A DNA stretch of 6,865 nt from Enterovirga sp. (GCA_028290385.1 JAQGJZ010000510.1:1-6865); one strand, 5' to 3'; shown: positions 1 through 6,287, counted from the first letter of the stretch. The notes: generated from the sequence alone by a model not told the origin. Numbers and translations: made by a program.

Positions 1-165
1 GCTGGCGTCGGCTTCCTGATCGTGGAGCACAATCTGTCGTCGCTCGCCCGACTCGTGGGGCACATGCTCGTGATGGATCGTGGTCGCCTGATTGCGGAGG
101 GTCGCCCGGACGACGTCCTGGACAATCCGATGGTCCAGGAAGCCTATATGGGTGGCGTGACGTGA
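1..165 (+). CDS. livG: LivG-like branched-chain amino acid-type ABC transporter ATP-binding protein, C-terminal 54 residues
   Basis: This is the 3' end of a gene that begins before the window. The reading frame opens at base 1 and stops at TGA 163-165. The visible 54 residues match the tail of LivG-type ATPases of the HAAT (hydrophobic amino acid/amide) ABC family. They include the H-loop in LIVEHN (His10 of the fragment), the strand-turn LVMDRGRLIAEG, and the closing DDVLDNPMVQEAYMGG, where LivG proteins typically end. Walker A, the signature and Walker B lie upstream, out of view. The protein would act at the cytoplasmic face of the inner membrane as one of two ATPases paired with LivH/LivM permeases. 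Its stop overlaps the next start (GTGA, 162-165), so the two ATPases are translationally coupled. The substrate cannot be told from the ATPase; Liv-type systems import amino acids, amides, urea and aromatic acids. The assignment to LivG rather than LivF rests on the EHN motif and on gene order. Confidence 0.85.
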   Translation, partial: AGVGFLIVEHNLSSLARLVGHMLVMDRGRLIAEGRPDDVLDNPMVQEAYMGGVT

Positions 166-863
166 CAATCCTCCGCGTCGCAGGATTGTCGGCCGGCTAC
201 GGCGAGATCGACATCATCCGCGACATGAACCTGACGGTCGGGGACCGCGAGATCGTGACCATCGCGGGCACGAACGGCGCCGGGAAGTCGACGCTCGTCA
301 AGGCCATCATGGGTCTGACACCGCGCTGCGCCGGCACCCTCGCTTTTGATGGGCACGATCTTCTCCGGCGCGCGCCCGAGGACCGGATCGCGCTCGGGAT
401 CAGCTACGTCCCGCAGGTCGCGAACGTGTTCGCGCCGCTGACCGTCACCGAAAACCTGCAGGTGGTCGAGAACGTCCGGGACAAGAAGGCCCGGATGCGC
501 GAGATGTTCGAGCTCTTTCCTGCGCTGGCGGAGCGGCGGCGCGCCGCCGCGGGCTCGCTGTCCGGCGGCGAGCGGCAGCAACTCGCCTTTGCGCGGGCGC
601 TCATGCCCTCGCCGAAGATGATGCTGCTCGACGAGCCGACGGCGGCGCTGTCGCCCGCCCTCGTGCGGCAGGTCTTCGAGCTCATCGTCTCGCTGCCCGC
701 GCACGGCGTCGCGGCCCTGGTCGTGGAGCAACGCGCGCGGCAAAGCCTTGAGATCAGCGACCGAGGTTACATCCTGGATAGCGGCCGGATCGTGCTCGAC
801 GGTGCTGCGCGCGAGCTTCTCGGCAACGACCAGATGGCGAAGCATTACCTCGGGAGAGCGTGA
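162..863 (+). CDS. livF: LivF-like branched-chain amino acid-type ABC transporter ATP-binding protein
   Basis: A complete 233-residue ABC ATPase of normal LivF length. Walker A is GTNGAGKST (residues 36-44), the Q-loop is VPQ (83-85), the signature is LSGGERQQ (133-140) and Walker B is MMLLDEPTAALSP (153-165). The H-loop position carries Gln in VEQR (188-191), as in LivF proteins, which have VEQN, rather than the His of most ABC ATPases. The tail DRGYILDSGRIVLDG is also LivF-like. The start is GTG at 162, which overlaps the livG stop by four bases; no better in-frame start is visible. It would energise a Liv permease together with LivG, hydrolysing ATP at the cytoplasmic membrane. It is followed by a hydrolase gene whose ATG shares one base with this stop (TGATG). 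That suggests the imported compound is an ester, lactone or related molecule processed by the hydrolase, but this is inference. Confidence 0.93.
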   Translation: MTILRVAGLSAGYGEIDIIRDMNLTVGDREIVTIAGTNGAGKSTLVKAIMGLTPRCAGTLAFDGHDLLRRAPEDRIALGISYVPQVANVFAPLTVTENLQVVENVRDKKARMREMFELFPALAERRRAAAGSLSGGERQQLAFARALMPSPKMMLLDEPTAALSPALVRQVFELIVSLPAHGVAALVVEQRARQSLEISDRGYILDSGRIVLDGAARELLGNDQMAKHYLGRA

Positions 864-1660
864 TGGGTGGTGGTGCGAGCGAGACCATTTGGGTCGGCGG
901 CGATGCGTTCCATGTGCGTATCGACGGCCCCGCCGATGGCCCGGCGCTGATGTTCTGCAACTCGCTGAGCTCGGACCTTTCCATGTGGGACGACCAGGTT
1001 CCGGAGCTGTCGACCCGCTTCCGCATCATCCGCTACGACGGCCGGGGACATGGCAAGAGCGTCGCGTCGCCCGGGCCTTACACGATGGACCAGCTCGGCC
1101 GGGACGCGGTCGGGATCCTCGACGCGCTCGGCGTCGCCCGTGCGCATTGGTGCGGCGTGTCGCTCGGCGGCATGGTCGGGATGTGGATGCTCACCCATGC
1201 CCGCGAGCGCATCGGCCGCGCCGTCCTCGCCAACACGGCCGCCTATATGGGGCCCGCAAGCCTCTGGGACGGCCGCATCGCGGCAGCGCGCGAGGGTGGG
1301 ATGGAAGCGCTCGTGGACGCCACGATCACGCGCTGGTTTCCGGCCGACTTTCGCGAGCGCGCGCCCCAGACCATGGAGCGCATGCGAGCCATGATCCTCG
1401 GCACCCCACCCGAGGGATTTCAGGCCTGCTGCTTCGCCATTCGTGACATGGATCAGCGCGAGGACATCCAGTCGATCAGCAATCCCACGCTCGTCATCAT
1501 CGGGTCCCGGGATCCAGCGACCACTCCCGCCGACGGCGAGTTGATCCACGAACGAGTGCCGGGATCCCAAAAACTCGTGCTCGACGCCGCTCATATCTCG
1601 AATGTCGAGCAGGCTGCCGCTTTCACCGGCGCGCTGACGCGTTTCCTGCTGGAGGCGTGA
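863..1660 (+). CDS. Alpha/beta hydrolase, 3-oxoadipate enol-lactonase (PcaD)-like
   Basis: A 265-residue single-domain alpha/beta hydrolase. The nucleophile elbow is GVSLGG (Ser100). The likely acid is Asp217 in IIGSRDPATTP and the likely base is His244 in DAAHISNVEQ, giving a complete triad. The N-terminal half, with CNSLSSDLSMWDDQ followed by RYDGRGHGKS, is characteristic of the 3-oxoadipate enol-lactonase branch (EC 3.1.1.24), which opens the lactone in the beta-ketoadipate pathway for protocatechuate or catechol. No pca or cat neighbours are visible, so a related esterase or lactonase acting on the cargo of the Liv transporter is equally plausible. Start choice: GTG at 860 immediately precedes ATG at 863. 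GGGAG at 852-856 is six bases from the ATG but only three from the GTG, so the ATG is preferred. The ATG overlaps the livF stop by one base, placing it as the last gene of the operon. No signal peptide is seen, so it is cytoplasmic. Confidence 0.85.
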   Translation: MGGGASETIWVGGDAFHVRIDGPADGPALMFCNSLSSDLSMWDDQVPELSTRFRIIRYDGRGHGKSVASPGPYTMDQLGRDAVGILDALGVARAHWCGVSLGGMVGMWMLTHARERIGRAVLANTAAYMGPASLWDGRIAAAREGGMEALVDATITRWFPADFRERAPQTMERMRAMILGTPPEGFQACCFAIRDMDQREDIQSISNPTLVIIGSRDPATTPADGELIHERVPGSQKLVLDAAHISNVEQAAAFTGALTRFLLEA

Positions 1661-1685
1661 TCGGGAGACCTCGCGCGTCTCGCAT

Positions 1686-1714
1686 GATCTTCGGAGCGTC
1701 ATGCGCCAAAGATC
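1686..1714 (-). promoter_or_regulatory. Hairpin just 3' of the B12 aptamer; candidate expression platform or bidirectional terminator
   Basis: Bases 1686-1694 pair with 1706-1714, giving a nine-pair stem (eight Watson-Crick pairs plus one G-U on the minus-strand RNA) and an 11-base loop. On the minus strand it directly follows the B12 box of the riboswitch, where an expression platform is expected. On the plus strand it lies 25 bases after the hydrolase stop, where a terminator would sit. Neither strand has a U-run after it, so intrinsic termination would be weak; a role in anti-sequestration, or Rho-dependent ends with RNA stabilisation, is also possible. Confidence 0.35.
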
Positions 1715-1947
1715 GCGCTCCTGGCTTCCCCGAGCCAGATCGGGACCTTCCCACCATGCATCGCGGGAAGCTGTTGCGGATGTCGCGTTGGGCCCGAGAA
1801 ACATGGGCGCAAGCGTCCCGGCCCACCAACCGCGCGAAGGGGCTCTGGACGGGTCGCTCTCCGCTTACAGTTGCGGGGGCAGCTGCCGCCTTGGGGCGCT
1901 AGCCCCGCACGGCATTCCCTTTTCACCACCCTCGCGGATGGACCATC
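1715..1947 (-). promoter_or_regulatory. Cobalamin (adenosylcobalamin/B12) riboswitch aptamer, orphan
   Basis: Read on the minus strand, the conserved core of the cobalamin riboswitch appears in order. A P3 hairpin has CCATCC (1941-1936), a GCGA loop and GGGTGG (1931-1926). Next comes TGAAAAGGGAAT (1925-1914). The P5 arm follows, with TGCCG (1914-1910) pairing CGGCA (1888-1884) and an inner GGGGC/GCCCC stem. Then comes the invariant CTGCCCCCGCAACTG (1882-1868) followed by TAAGCGG. P6 is closed by GCGGA (1864-1860) and TCCGC (1780-1776), with a long paired insert between them. GGTGGGAAGG follows (1755-1746), then the B12 box AGCCAGGAG (1726-1718), whose CTGGCT partner is at 1738-1733. The family binds coenzyme B12 and controls B12 synthesis, uptake or B12-replaceable enzymes. 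The 3' half of the B12 box is CGCGATC instead of the usual ACCTGCC, and only a short P1/P2 closing helix can be drawn. No B12-related gene follows on this strand within the window. Confidence 0.88.
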
Positions 1948-1953
1948 GCAGGC

Positions 1954-1982
1954 GAGCTAAGCGCCGCATCGCGGGGTGTCAA
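1954..1982 (-). promoter_or_regulatory. Probable sigma-70 promoter for the cobalamin riboswitch RNA
   Basis: On the minus strand, a perfect -35 box TTGACA (1982-1977) is followed after exactly 17 bases by TAGCTC (1959-1954), a weak -10 box of the degenerate kind often seen in alphaproteobacteria. Transcription would start near 1947, just ahead of the P3 hairpin of the riboswitch. The spacing and the match in position to the aptamer's 5' edge support it; the -10 match is poor. Confidence 0.5.
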
Positions 1983-2367
1983 ATTCGAAGCCACCGACAA
2001 CTAGGGTCAGCCGGTCACTGTTTGACGTCGCCCCGAGCGCAAGGAAACCCGCCAGCACGCTCCGAAGCACCGCTCGACGCTGGCGCGCGCCAGGACTGGA
2101 TCGATTGGGTGGCCAGGCTCGAGCGGCTCGTGGCCGTGGGAGATTCTGGGGCGCGCGGGCTGCGCCAGTACGGAAACATTGTCGGAAATGTTTGCATCCG
2201 GAAAGTTGAGAAAACGGGCGTCCGCCTCCCGAATTCATGATGGCGCGATCCGGAATTGCTGCATCACGTTTCAGAGGCACGCCGACCGCACGCCCAAGAC
2301 ACGGCGTAGTCTCGGGTCCCTGGTGTTCGACAGCAAATAGAGGCCGTTAACGCGCTGGCAAGCGGCT
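1983..2367. other. Gene-free spacer between riboswitch promoter and nuclease gene
   Basis: About 385 bases without a convincing protein gene. Open frames cross it on both strands, but their translations are arginine- and alanine-rich low-complexity sequence typical of antisense or non-coding GC-rich DNA, with no recognisable domain. The only structure seen is the 7-bp inverted repeat at 2174-2193. The promoter of the nuclease gene should be in the right half, but no clear -35/-10 pair was found. Confidence 0.5.
2174..2193. repeat. Perfect 7-bp inverted repeat, AAACATT-N6-AATGTTT
   Basis: AAACATT at 2174-2180 and AATGTTT at 2187-2193 flank the six-base spacer GTCGGA. The AT-rich arms stand out in GC-rich surroundings. 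It lies about 190 bases upstream of the nuclease start and about 190 upstream of the riboswitch promoter. It could be a regulator-binding palindrome or a small hairpin. It matches no operator that I recognise, and chance is possible. Confidence 0.3.
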
Positions 2368-2385
2368 GGGCCGTTCTTTCGGCTC
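2368..2385 (+). promoter_or_regulatory. Short hairpin abutting the nuclease start codon
   Basis: GGGCCG (2368-2373) pairs with CGGCTC (2380-2385), giving six pairs with one G-U and a TTCTTT loop. The ATG at 2386 follows with no gap. It occupies the place where a ribosome-binding site should be, and no purine-rich Shine-Dalgarno is seen there. It could restrain initiation at this ATG, or show that the true start lies further in. Confidence 0.3.
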
Positions 2386-3030
2386 ATGAACGAGGCGAGG
2401 CGATACGGGCGCGCGGACGTGGTGTCCCTGCTCGCGTACGAGCGGCGCCGCAGGCGGCGGGGGTTCCTCCGCCGATGCGGAATGCTCTTTGGCATCGTGG
2501 CGATAACCGCTGCAGCGGCGGCGGGCTCACGCCTTGTCGAGCCGCTGTCGCTCACCTTGCCGCGCGTGTGGACGTCTCAATCCAACGCCGCTCCCGTGAC
2601 GACGGCGGAATCGGGGTCCAGGCTCGCCGGCCGTGCGACCGTCATCGATGGTGACACGATCGAGCTGCAACGCGTGCGGGTCCGCCTCTTCGGCGTTGAT
2701 GCCCCCGAAAGCAGCCAGGTCTGCCAGGATGCCGGGGGGAGAGACTATCGATGCGGACAGCAATCCGCTCTCGCGCTCGCCGACCGGATCGGAACGGCGA
2801 CTGTCTCCTGCGCAAAGAAGGACAGCGATCGATACAACCGCGTCGTCGCCGTGTGCCAGGTCGACTCGAGAGATCTAGCAGCGTGGCTCGTGTCGCAGGG
2901 CCACGCCGTCGCATTCAGGCGCTACAGCACGGAGTATGTGGCCGATGAGGAGAAAGCGAGAGCGGCTCGGCGTGGTGTCTGGGTGGGCAGCTTCGCTAGC
3001 CCGTGGGATTGGCGCGCAGGCCGGTCATGA
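2386..3030 (+). CDS. Thermonuclease (staphylococcal nuclease-like, SNase) domain protein, membrane-anchored or exported
   Basis: 214 residues. An arginine-rich N-terminus (20-30) leads into a hydrophobic stretch (about 33-47, MLFGIVAITAAAAAG), read as a signal peptide or single membrane anchor. A linker and then an SNase domain follow (about 82-210). The catalytic set of micrococcal nuclease is present: TVIDGDT (Asp88, Asp90) and the Arg100/Asp105/Glu108 group in VRLFGVDAPES, matching SNase Arg35/Asp40/Glu43, then Arg152 in DRYNR for SNase Arg87. The position of SNase Thr41 is Ala106, common in bacterial homologues. It should cleave DNA or RNA with calcium in the periplasm or outside the cell. 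Four cysteines (113, 123, 142, 157) could form disulfides, in line with export. The ATG at 2386 lacks a clear ribosome-binding site; ATG 2482 (Met33) would still leave a hydrophobic leader. It stands alone: 110 bases separate it from tenA. Confidence 0.85.
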   Translation: MNEARRYGRADVVSLLAYERRRRRRGFLRRCGMLFGIVAITAAAAAGSRLVEPLSLTLPRVWTSQSNAAPVTTAESGSRLAGRATVIDGDTIELQRVRVRLFGVDAPESSQVCQDAGGRDYRCGQQSALALADRIGTATVSCAKKDSDRYNRVVAVCQVDSRDLAAWLVSQGHAVAFRRYSTEYVADEEKARAARRGVWVGSFASPWDWRAGRS

Positions 3031-3126
3031 ATGTCCCTGCGGCGGGGAGATAGATCCATCCCCTCGTCGAGTTGGGACAACCCCTCGCGAGCAGAGTCCC
3101 GCGCCTGTTTTCGCTTCGTTTTCATG

Positions 3127-3131
3127 AAGGA
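3127..3131 (+). promoter_or_regulatory. Ribosome-binding site of tenA
   Basis: AAGGA lies nine bases before the ATG at 3141 and supports that start. The 110-base gap 3031-3140 shows no TPP riboswitch (THI-box) motif and no strong promoter. Confidence 0.5.
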
Positions 3132-3140
3132 CGCTGACCG

Positions 3141-3806
3141 ATGGACGTCTTCGATCGCCTTAGAGCCGCGGCTGCGCCTGGCTGGTCCCTGTATGTCGAG
3201 CACGAGTTCGTGCGGCAGCTCCAAACTGGACAGCTGCCCGAAGCTGCATTTCGAGCCTACCTTGTTCAGGACTATCTGTTTCTGATCCAATTCGCTCGCG
3301 CGTATGCGCTGGCGGTCTACAAGGGCCGCACCTTAGCCGACATGCGAGCGGCACAAGCGGGTCTCTCGGCGATCCTCGATGTCGAAATGGATCTGCACGT
3401 TCGGCTTTGCGGACGGTGGGGTCTTTCAGCCAGCGATCTCGAGGCCGCGCCGGAGCATGCCGCGACGGTCGCTTACACGCGGTTTGTCCTCGATTGTGGT
3501 GCCGCGGGCGACCTGCTCGACCTCCATGTTGCACTCGCACCTTGCGTGATCGGATACGCGGAGATCGCCGGCCGGATAGCGTCGCAGGAGATCAGGACCC
3601 TCTCGGAGCATCCATATCGCGAGTGGATCACAGAATACTCCGGCGAGCCTTACGCCGCCGTTGCGGCGTCAGCTCGCCGACACCTCGACGACCTTGCGGC
3701 CAGAGCCATGACCGAAAAGCGGTTTACCGAGCTGGTCGCGCTGTTTGAGAAGGCGTCGCGTCTCGAGGCTGACTTCTGGCAAATGGCTCTGGATTCTGTG
3801 GCTTGA
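3141..3806 (+). CDS. tenA: TenA family thiaminase II (aminopyrimidine aminohydrolase)
   Basis: 221 residues, the usual length for the all-helical TenA fold. The active-site residues known from Bacillus TenA appear at the same numbers: Asp44 (in LVQDYLFL), Tyr112, the nucleophile Cys135 (in LAPCVIGYAEI) and Tyr139. Tyr166 and Glu209 (in SRLEADFWQMAL) fit the family's Tyr163 and Glu205. The enzyme hydrolyses aminomethyl-pyrimidine breakdown products of thiamin to HMP (EC 3.5.99.2), or thiamin itself, in the cytoplasm, feeding thiamin salvage. The conserved residues indicate a working Cys-type TenA. The neighbours are not thiamin genes: an exported nuclease lies upstream and a convergent sensor kinase downstream. 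No ThiXYZ transporter, thiD or thiE is present in the window and no TPP riboswitch precedes it. It may therefore be constitutive or belong to a dispersed salvage route. The ATG start is backed by AAGGA nine bases upstream. Confidence 0.92.
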   Translation: MDVFDRLRAAAAPGWSLYVEHEFVRQLQTGQLPEAAFRAYLVQDYLFLIQFARAYALAVYKGRTLADMRAAQAGLSAILDVEMDLHVRLCGRWGLSASDLEAAPEHAATVAYTRFVLDCGAAGDLLDLHVALAPCVIGYAEIAGRIASQEIRTLSEHPYREWITEYSGEPYAAVAASARRHLDDLAARAMTEKRFTELVALFEKASRLEADFWQMALDSVA

Positions 3807-3869
3807 GGTGCATCTGCAGCCCCGGACGGCTCACAGGCGCGCTGGCCCGCTATGGCGCGCTCGCTGCCC

Positions 3870-5915
3870 TCAGGCCGGGACGGGTGCGCCTTTCCGGCGT
3901 GTCACGGCGCGTAGCACGCGTGACAGCTGGTCCACGGAATACGGCTTCTGCAGAAGCTCGAAGCCGTGCCGGCCTTCATCCGCGAGGACGTGGCTGTAGC
4001 CCGAGGTCAGGATGATGGGCAGCCCGGGATGGCGCTGCCGGATGATCAGGGCCATCTCGAGTCCCGTCATGCCCGGCATCACGACGTCCGAGAACACGAC
4101 GTCGAAGGCGTCGGGCGTGACGCTGAGGCGCTGCAGCGCTTCGCGGGCGTCGACGGCCCAGGTCGCCGTGAAGCCGAGATCCGCCAGCGCCTCGGCGGCG
4201 GAGCGGCCGACGGCGGAATTGTCCTCGACCACGAGCACGTGCAGCGTCTCGTCCTCGTCGCGCGGGGCGGCGACCTCGTCGGAGGTCGGCGCCGGCGCCG
4301 CCGTAACCAGGATCTCGGGCAGGTAGAGCGAGAAGGTCGTGCCGTGCCCGAGGTGGCTCGTGACGTCGATGTCGCCCCCCGATTGCTTTGCGAAGCCGAA
4401 CACCTGCGACAGGCCGAGTCCGGTGCCCCGGCCGACCTCCTTGGTCGTGAAGAACGGCTCGAACACCTTTGCCAGCATGTCCGGCGGGATCCCGGCGCCC
4501 GTATCGGTGATCGTCAGGTGCACGAACGGGCCGGCCGCGCCGGCGTGCCGGCGGATCGGCGGAAGCGCGGCCCCGCAGGCGAGCCGGATCGTGAGCGTAC
4601 CCTCGCCATCCATGGCGTCCCGGGCGTTCACGGCCATGTTGACCAGCGCGGTCTCGAACTGGCTTCGGTCCGCCAGGGTGTAGCAGGGCGCGTCGAGCAA
4701 CTCCGTCACCACCCGGACGCGGGCGCCCATCACGGTGTCCAGCATGTCGGACAGCCCGCGAATGACCTCGCCGATCTCGAACACCTCCGGCTTCAGGGCT
4801 TGCCGTCGCGCAAAGGCCAGAAGCTGCGCCGTCAGCTTGGTCGCCCGGTCGACCGTTTCGGAGATGGCTTCGACGTAGCGGTTGCGGCGCTCCTCCGGGA
4901 GATTCGGCCGCTTGAGGAGGTCGGAGGACGACTTGATGACGGTCAGCAGGTTGTTGAAATCGTGCGCCACGCCGCCGGTCAGCTGCCCGACCGCCTCCAG
5001 CTTCTGCGATTGCCGCAACACCTCCTGCGCGTTGCGCAGATCCGCCTCGGCGGTCAGCCGGGCGCTGATGTCGTGTGCGTGGTGGAAGGCACCGATGATC
5101 CTGCCCGCCTCGTCACGCAGCGGCGTGTAGGTGATTTCCCAGCAGGGCTGCCCAAATTCCGGCCGGCCGAACACGGCCTCGACCTTGAAGGCCTCGCCGG
5201 CCAGCGCGCGGGCCATGTTGCTGCGCATCACGGCGGCCTGTTCGGGGATGAACAGGTCCGGAAACACGTCGCCGATCTTTGTCGGGAAGCCGTTGACCCG
5301 AAAGAACTCGTCGTTGTGCGCCTTGTTGAACGCGATCAGGCGGAATTCGTGGTCGAACACGCAGATCGGCGCGATGTCGGACTGGACGATGTTCTCGTAG
5401 AGCCGCAGCTTCGCGGTGCTGGTCGCCACGCGTCGGTTGGCGTCGAGATGGAAGCCGATGAGCTCGGCGAACATCCGAAACATGCCGATCGTCTCGGGCG
5501 TGTCCACGCGGGCCGGGCGGGGGTCGATGGCGCACAGGGTGCCCCAGAACCCGCCATTGGGCAGCAGGATCGGCATCGAGACGTAGCTCTGGAAGCCGTA
5601 CATGGCCGGCGTCGGATGGTTGCAGAACGATTCGTGCGCCGACGCATGGTCGATCACCACCTCCCTACCGCTCTGCCGGATCTCGTGGCAGATCGTGGTC
5701 TCGACCTTCAACTCGCCGCCCGGCTTCAATCCGAACGCGATATCGTCCCTGACGGCGCAGGCGACCCAGCGCTCCTCCGTCACCTGCGCAACGGCGGCGA
5801 ACCCCATCCCGGTCGTCCGGCAGATCACCTCCAGGATGGTGGGCACCGCCGCGATGCCCTCGACGGCGGCGAGGTCGGACTGGAAATCCTCCGTCCCATT
5901 GCGGCTCAAGCTCAT
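3870..5915 (-). CDS. Soluble hybrid histidine kinase: GAF-PAS-HisKA-HATPase-REC
   Basis: 681 residues from ATG 5915. A GTG at 5975 would add 20 residues but has no ribosome site, whereas GGGAGA lies ten bases before this ATG. Domain order: GAF (about 25-160, with SYVSMPILLPNGGFWGTLCAID, a stretch typical of GAF sensors); PAS (about 175-290, ending FHHAHDISARLTAE); HisKA with phospho-accepting His318 in GGVAHDFNNLL; HATPase (about 418-535) with N-box NMAVNARDAM, G1 DTGAGIP, F-box VFEPFFTTK and G2 GTGLGLS; and a C-terminal receiver (about 558-675) with acidic Asp564/Asp565, phosphorylation site Asp610 (SDVVMPGMTG), Thr637 and Lys657. No membrane segment or signal peptide is present, so it senses inside the cell; the ligand is unknown. 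An alternative role for such proteins is light or redox sensing, but no LOV cysteine motif is visible in the PAS domain. No separate response regulator or output gene adjoins it, so the phosphate presumably leaves through an unlinked partner. It converges on tenA across a 63-base gap. Confidence 0.93.
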   Translation of the reverse strand: MSLSRNGTEDFQSDLAAVEGIAAVPTILEVICRTTGMGFAAVAQVTEERWVACAVRDDIAFGLKPGGELKVETTICHEIRQSGREVVIDHASAHESFCNHPTPAMYGFQSYVSMPILLPNGGFWGTLCAIDPRPARVDTPETIGMFRMFAELIGFHLDANRRVATSTAKLRLYENIVQSDIAPICVFDHEFRLIAFNKAHNDEFFRVNGFPTKIGDVFPDLFIPEQAAVMRSNMARALAGEAFKVEAVFGRPEFGQPCWEITYTPLRDEAGRIIGAFHHAHDISARLTAEADLRNAQEVLRQSQKLEAVGQLTGGVAHDFNNLLTVIKSSSDLLKRPNLPEERRNRYVEAISETVDRATKLTAQLLAFARRQALKPEVFEIGEVIRGLSDMLDTVMGARVRVVTELLDAPCYTLADRSQFETALVNMAVNARDAMDGEGTLTIRLACGAALPPIRRHAGAAGPFVHLTITDTGAGIPPDMLAKVFEPFFTTKEVGRGTGLGLSQVFGFAKQSGGDIDVTSHLGHGTTFSLYLPEILVTAAPAPTSDEVAAPRDEDETLHVLVVEDNSAVGRSAAEALADLGFTATWAVDAREALQRLSVTPDAFDVVFSDVVMPGMTGLEMALIIRQRHPGLPIILTSGYSHVLADEGRHGFELLQKPYSVDQLSRVLRAVTRRKGAPVPA

Positions 5916-6287
5916 CCCGTCGTCGTCTCCCGGCCGTTGAGCCAATGGTCCCTGGTGGGGTGGGGTAGATACCACCGCGGCAAGACCCTGGGCACCGACA
6001 CCGACGCAGGCGTGGTTCGCGAGCGTCGATCCCCGGGGTCAACCTACCAATGCCAGACGAGCGCTGGAGGTCCGCCGGCACGGCTCGCGCCTGTGCGCGA
6101 GGCAGGTGTTGGCCCGGCGCGGCCGCCCGTGCGCCCGGCCACTCGCGCGTCTGCAGGCCAGCCGAGGGCGAGTCATGGCGAGCCGAGACGACTCGCTCCG
6201 TCTATGCTTTTATTCCGGGGCAAATTCAGGCCGGGTAAATTCCTCTTGCCGGCCGGGGGCATCAGCTTCCCATCCGGCTGAGCCAAG

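Noticed and set aside
845..1804. A 319-codon open frame on the minus strand starting inside the riboswitch
   Set aside because: It is tempting as the riboswitch's target, but its translation is low-complexity, His/Arg/Ala-rich and without a domain, and it lies exactly opposite a hydrolase with a full catalytic triad. It is a GC-driven shadow frame.
1701..2240. A 179-codon open frame on the plus strand across the riboswitch region
   Set aside because: It translates the reverse complement of a structured RNA, including the invariant aptamer core, and has no recognisable domain or ribosome site.
3031..3140. TPP riboswitch in front of tenA
   Set aside because: The CTGAGA and ACCTGATC-type core motifs were looked for and not found in the gap.
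3836..3860. GCGCGC-N12-GCGCGC as a terminator between tenA and the kinase
   Set aside because: The six-base arms are self-complementary alternating GC that occur often by chance here, the loop is long and no T-run follows on either strand.
3966..6281. A 771-codon open frame on the plus strand opposite the kinase
   Set aside because: The kinase on the other strand has all motifs of five domains. This frame is rich in Arg, Gly, Asp, His and Val with no domain, as expected of an antisense frame in GC-rich DNA.
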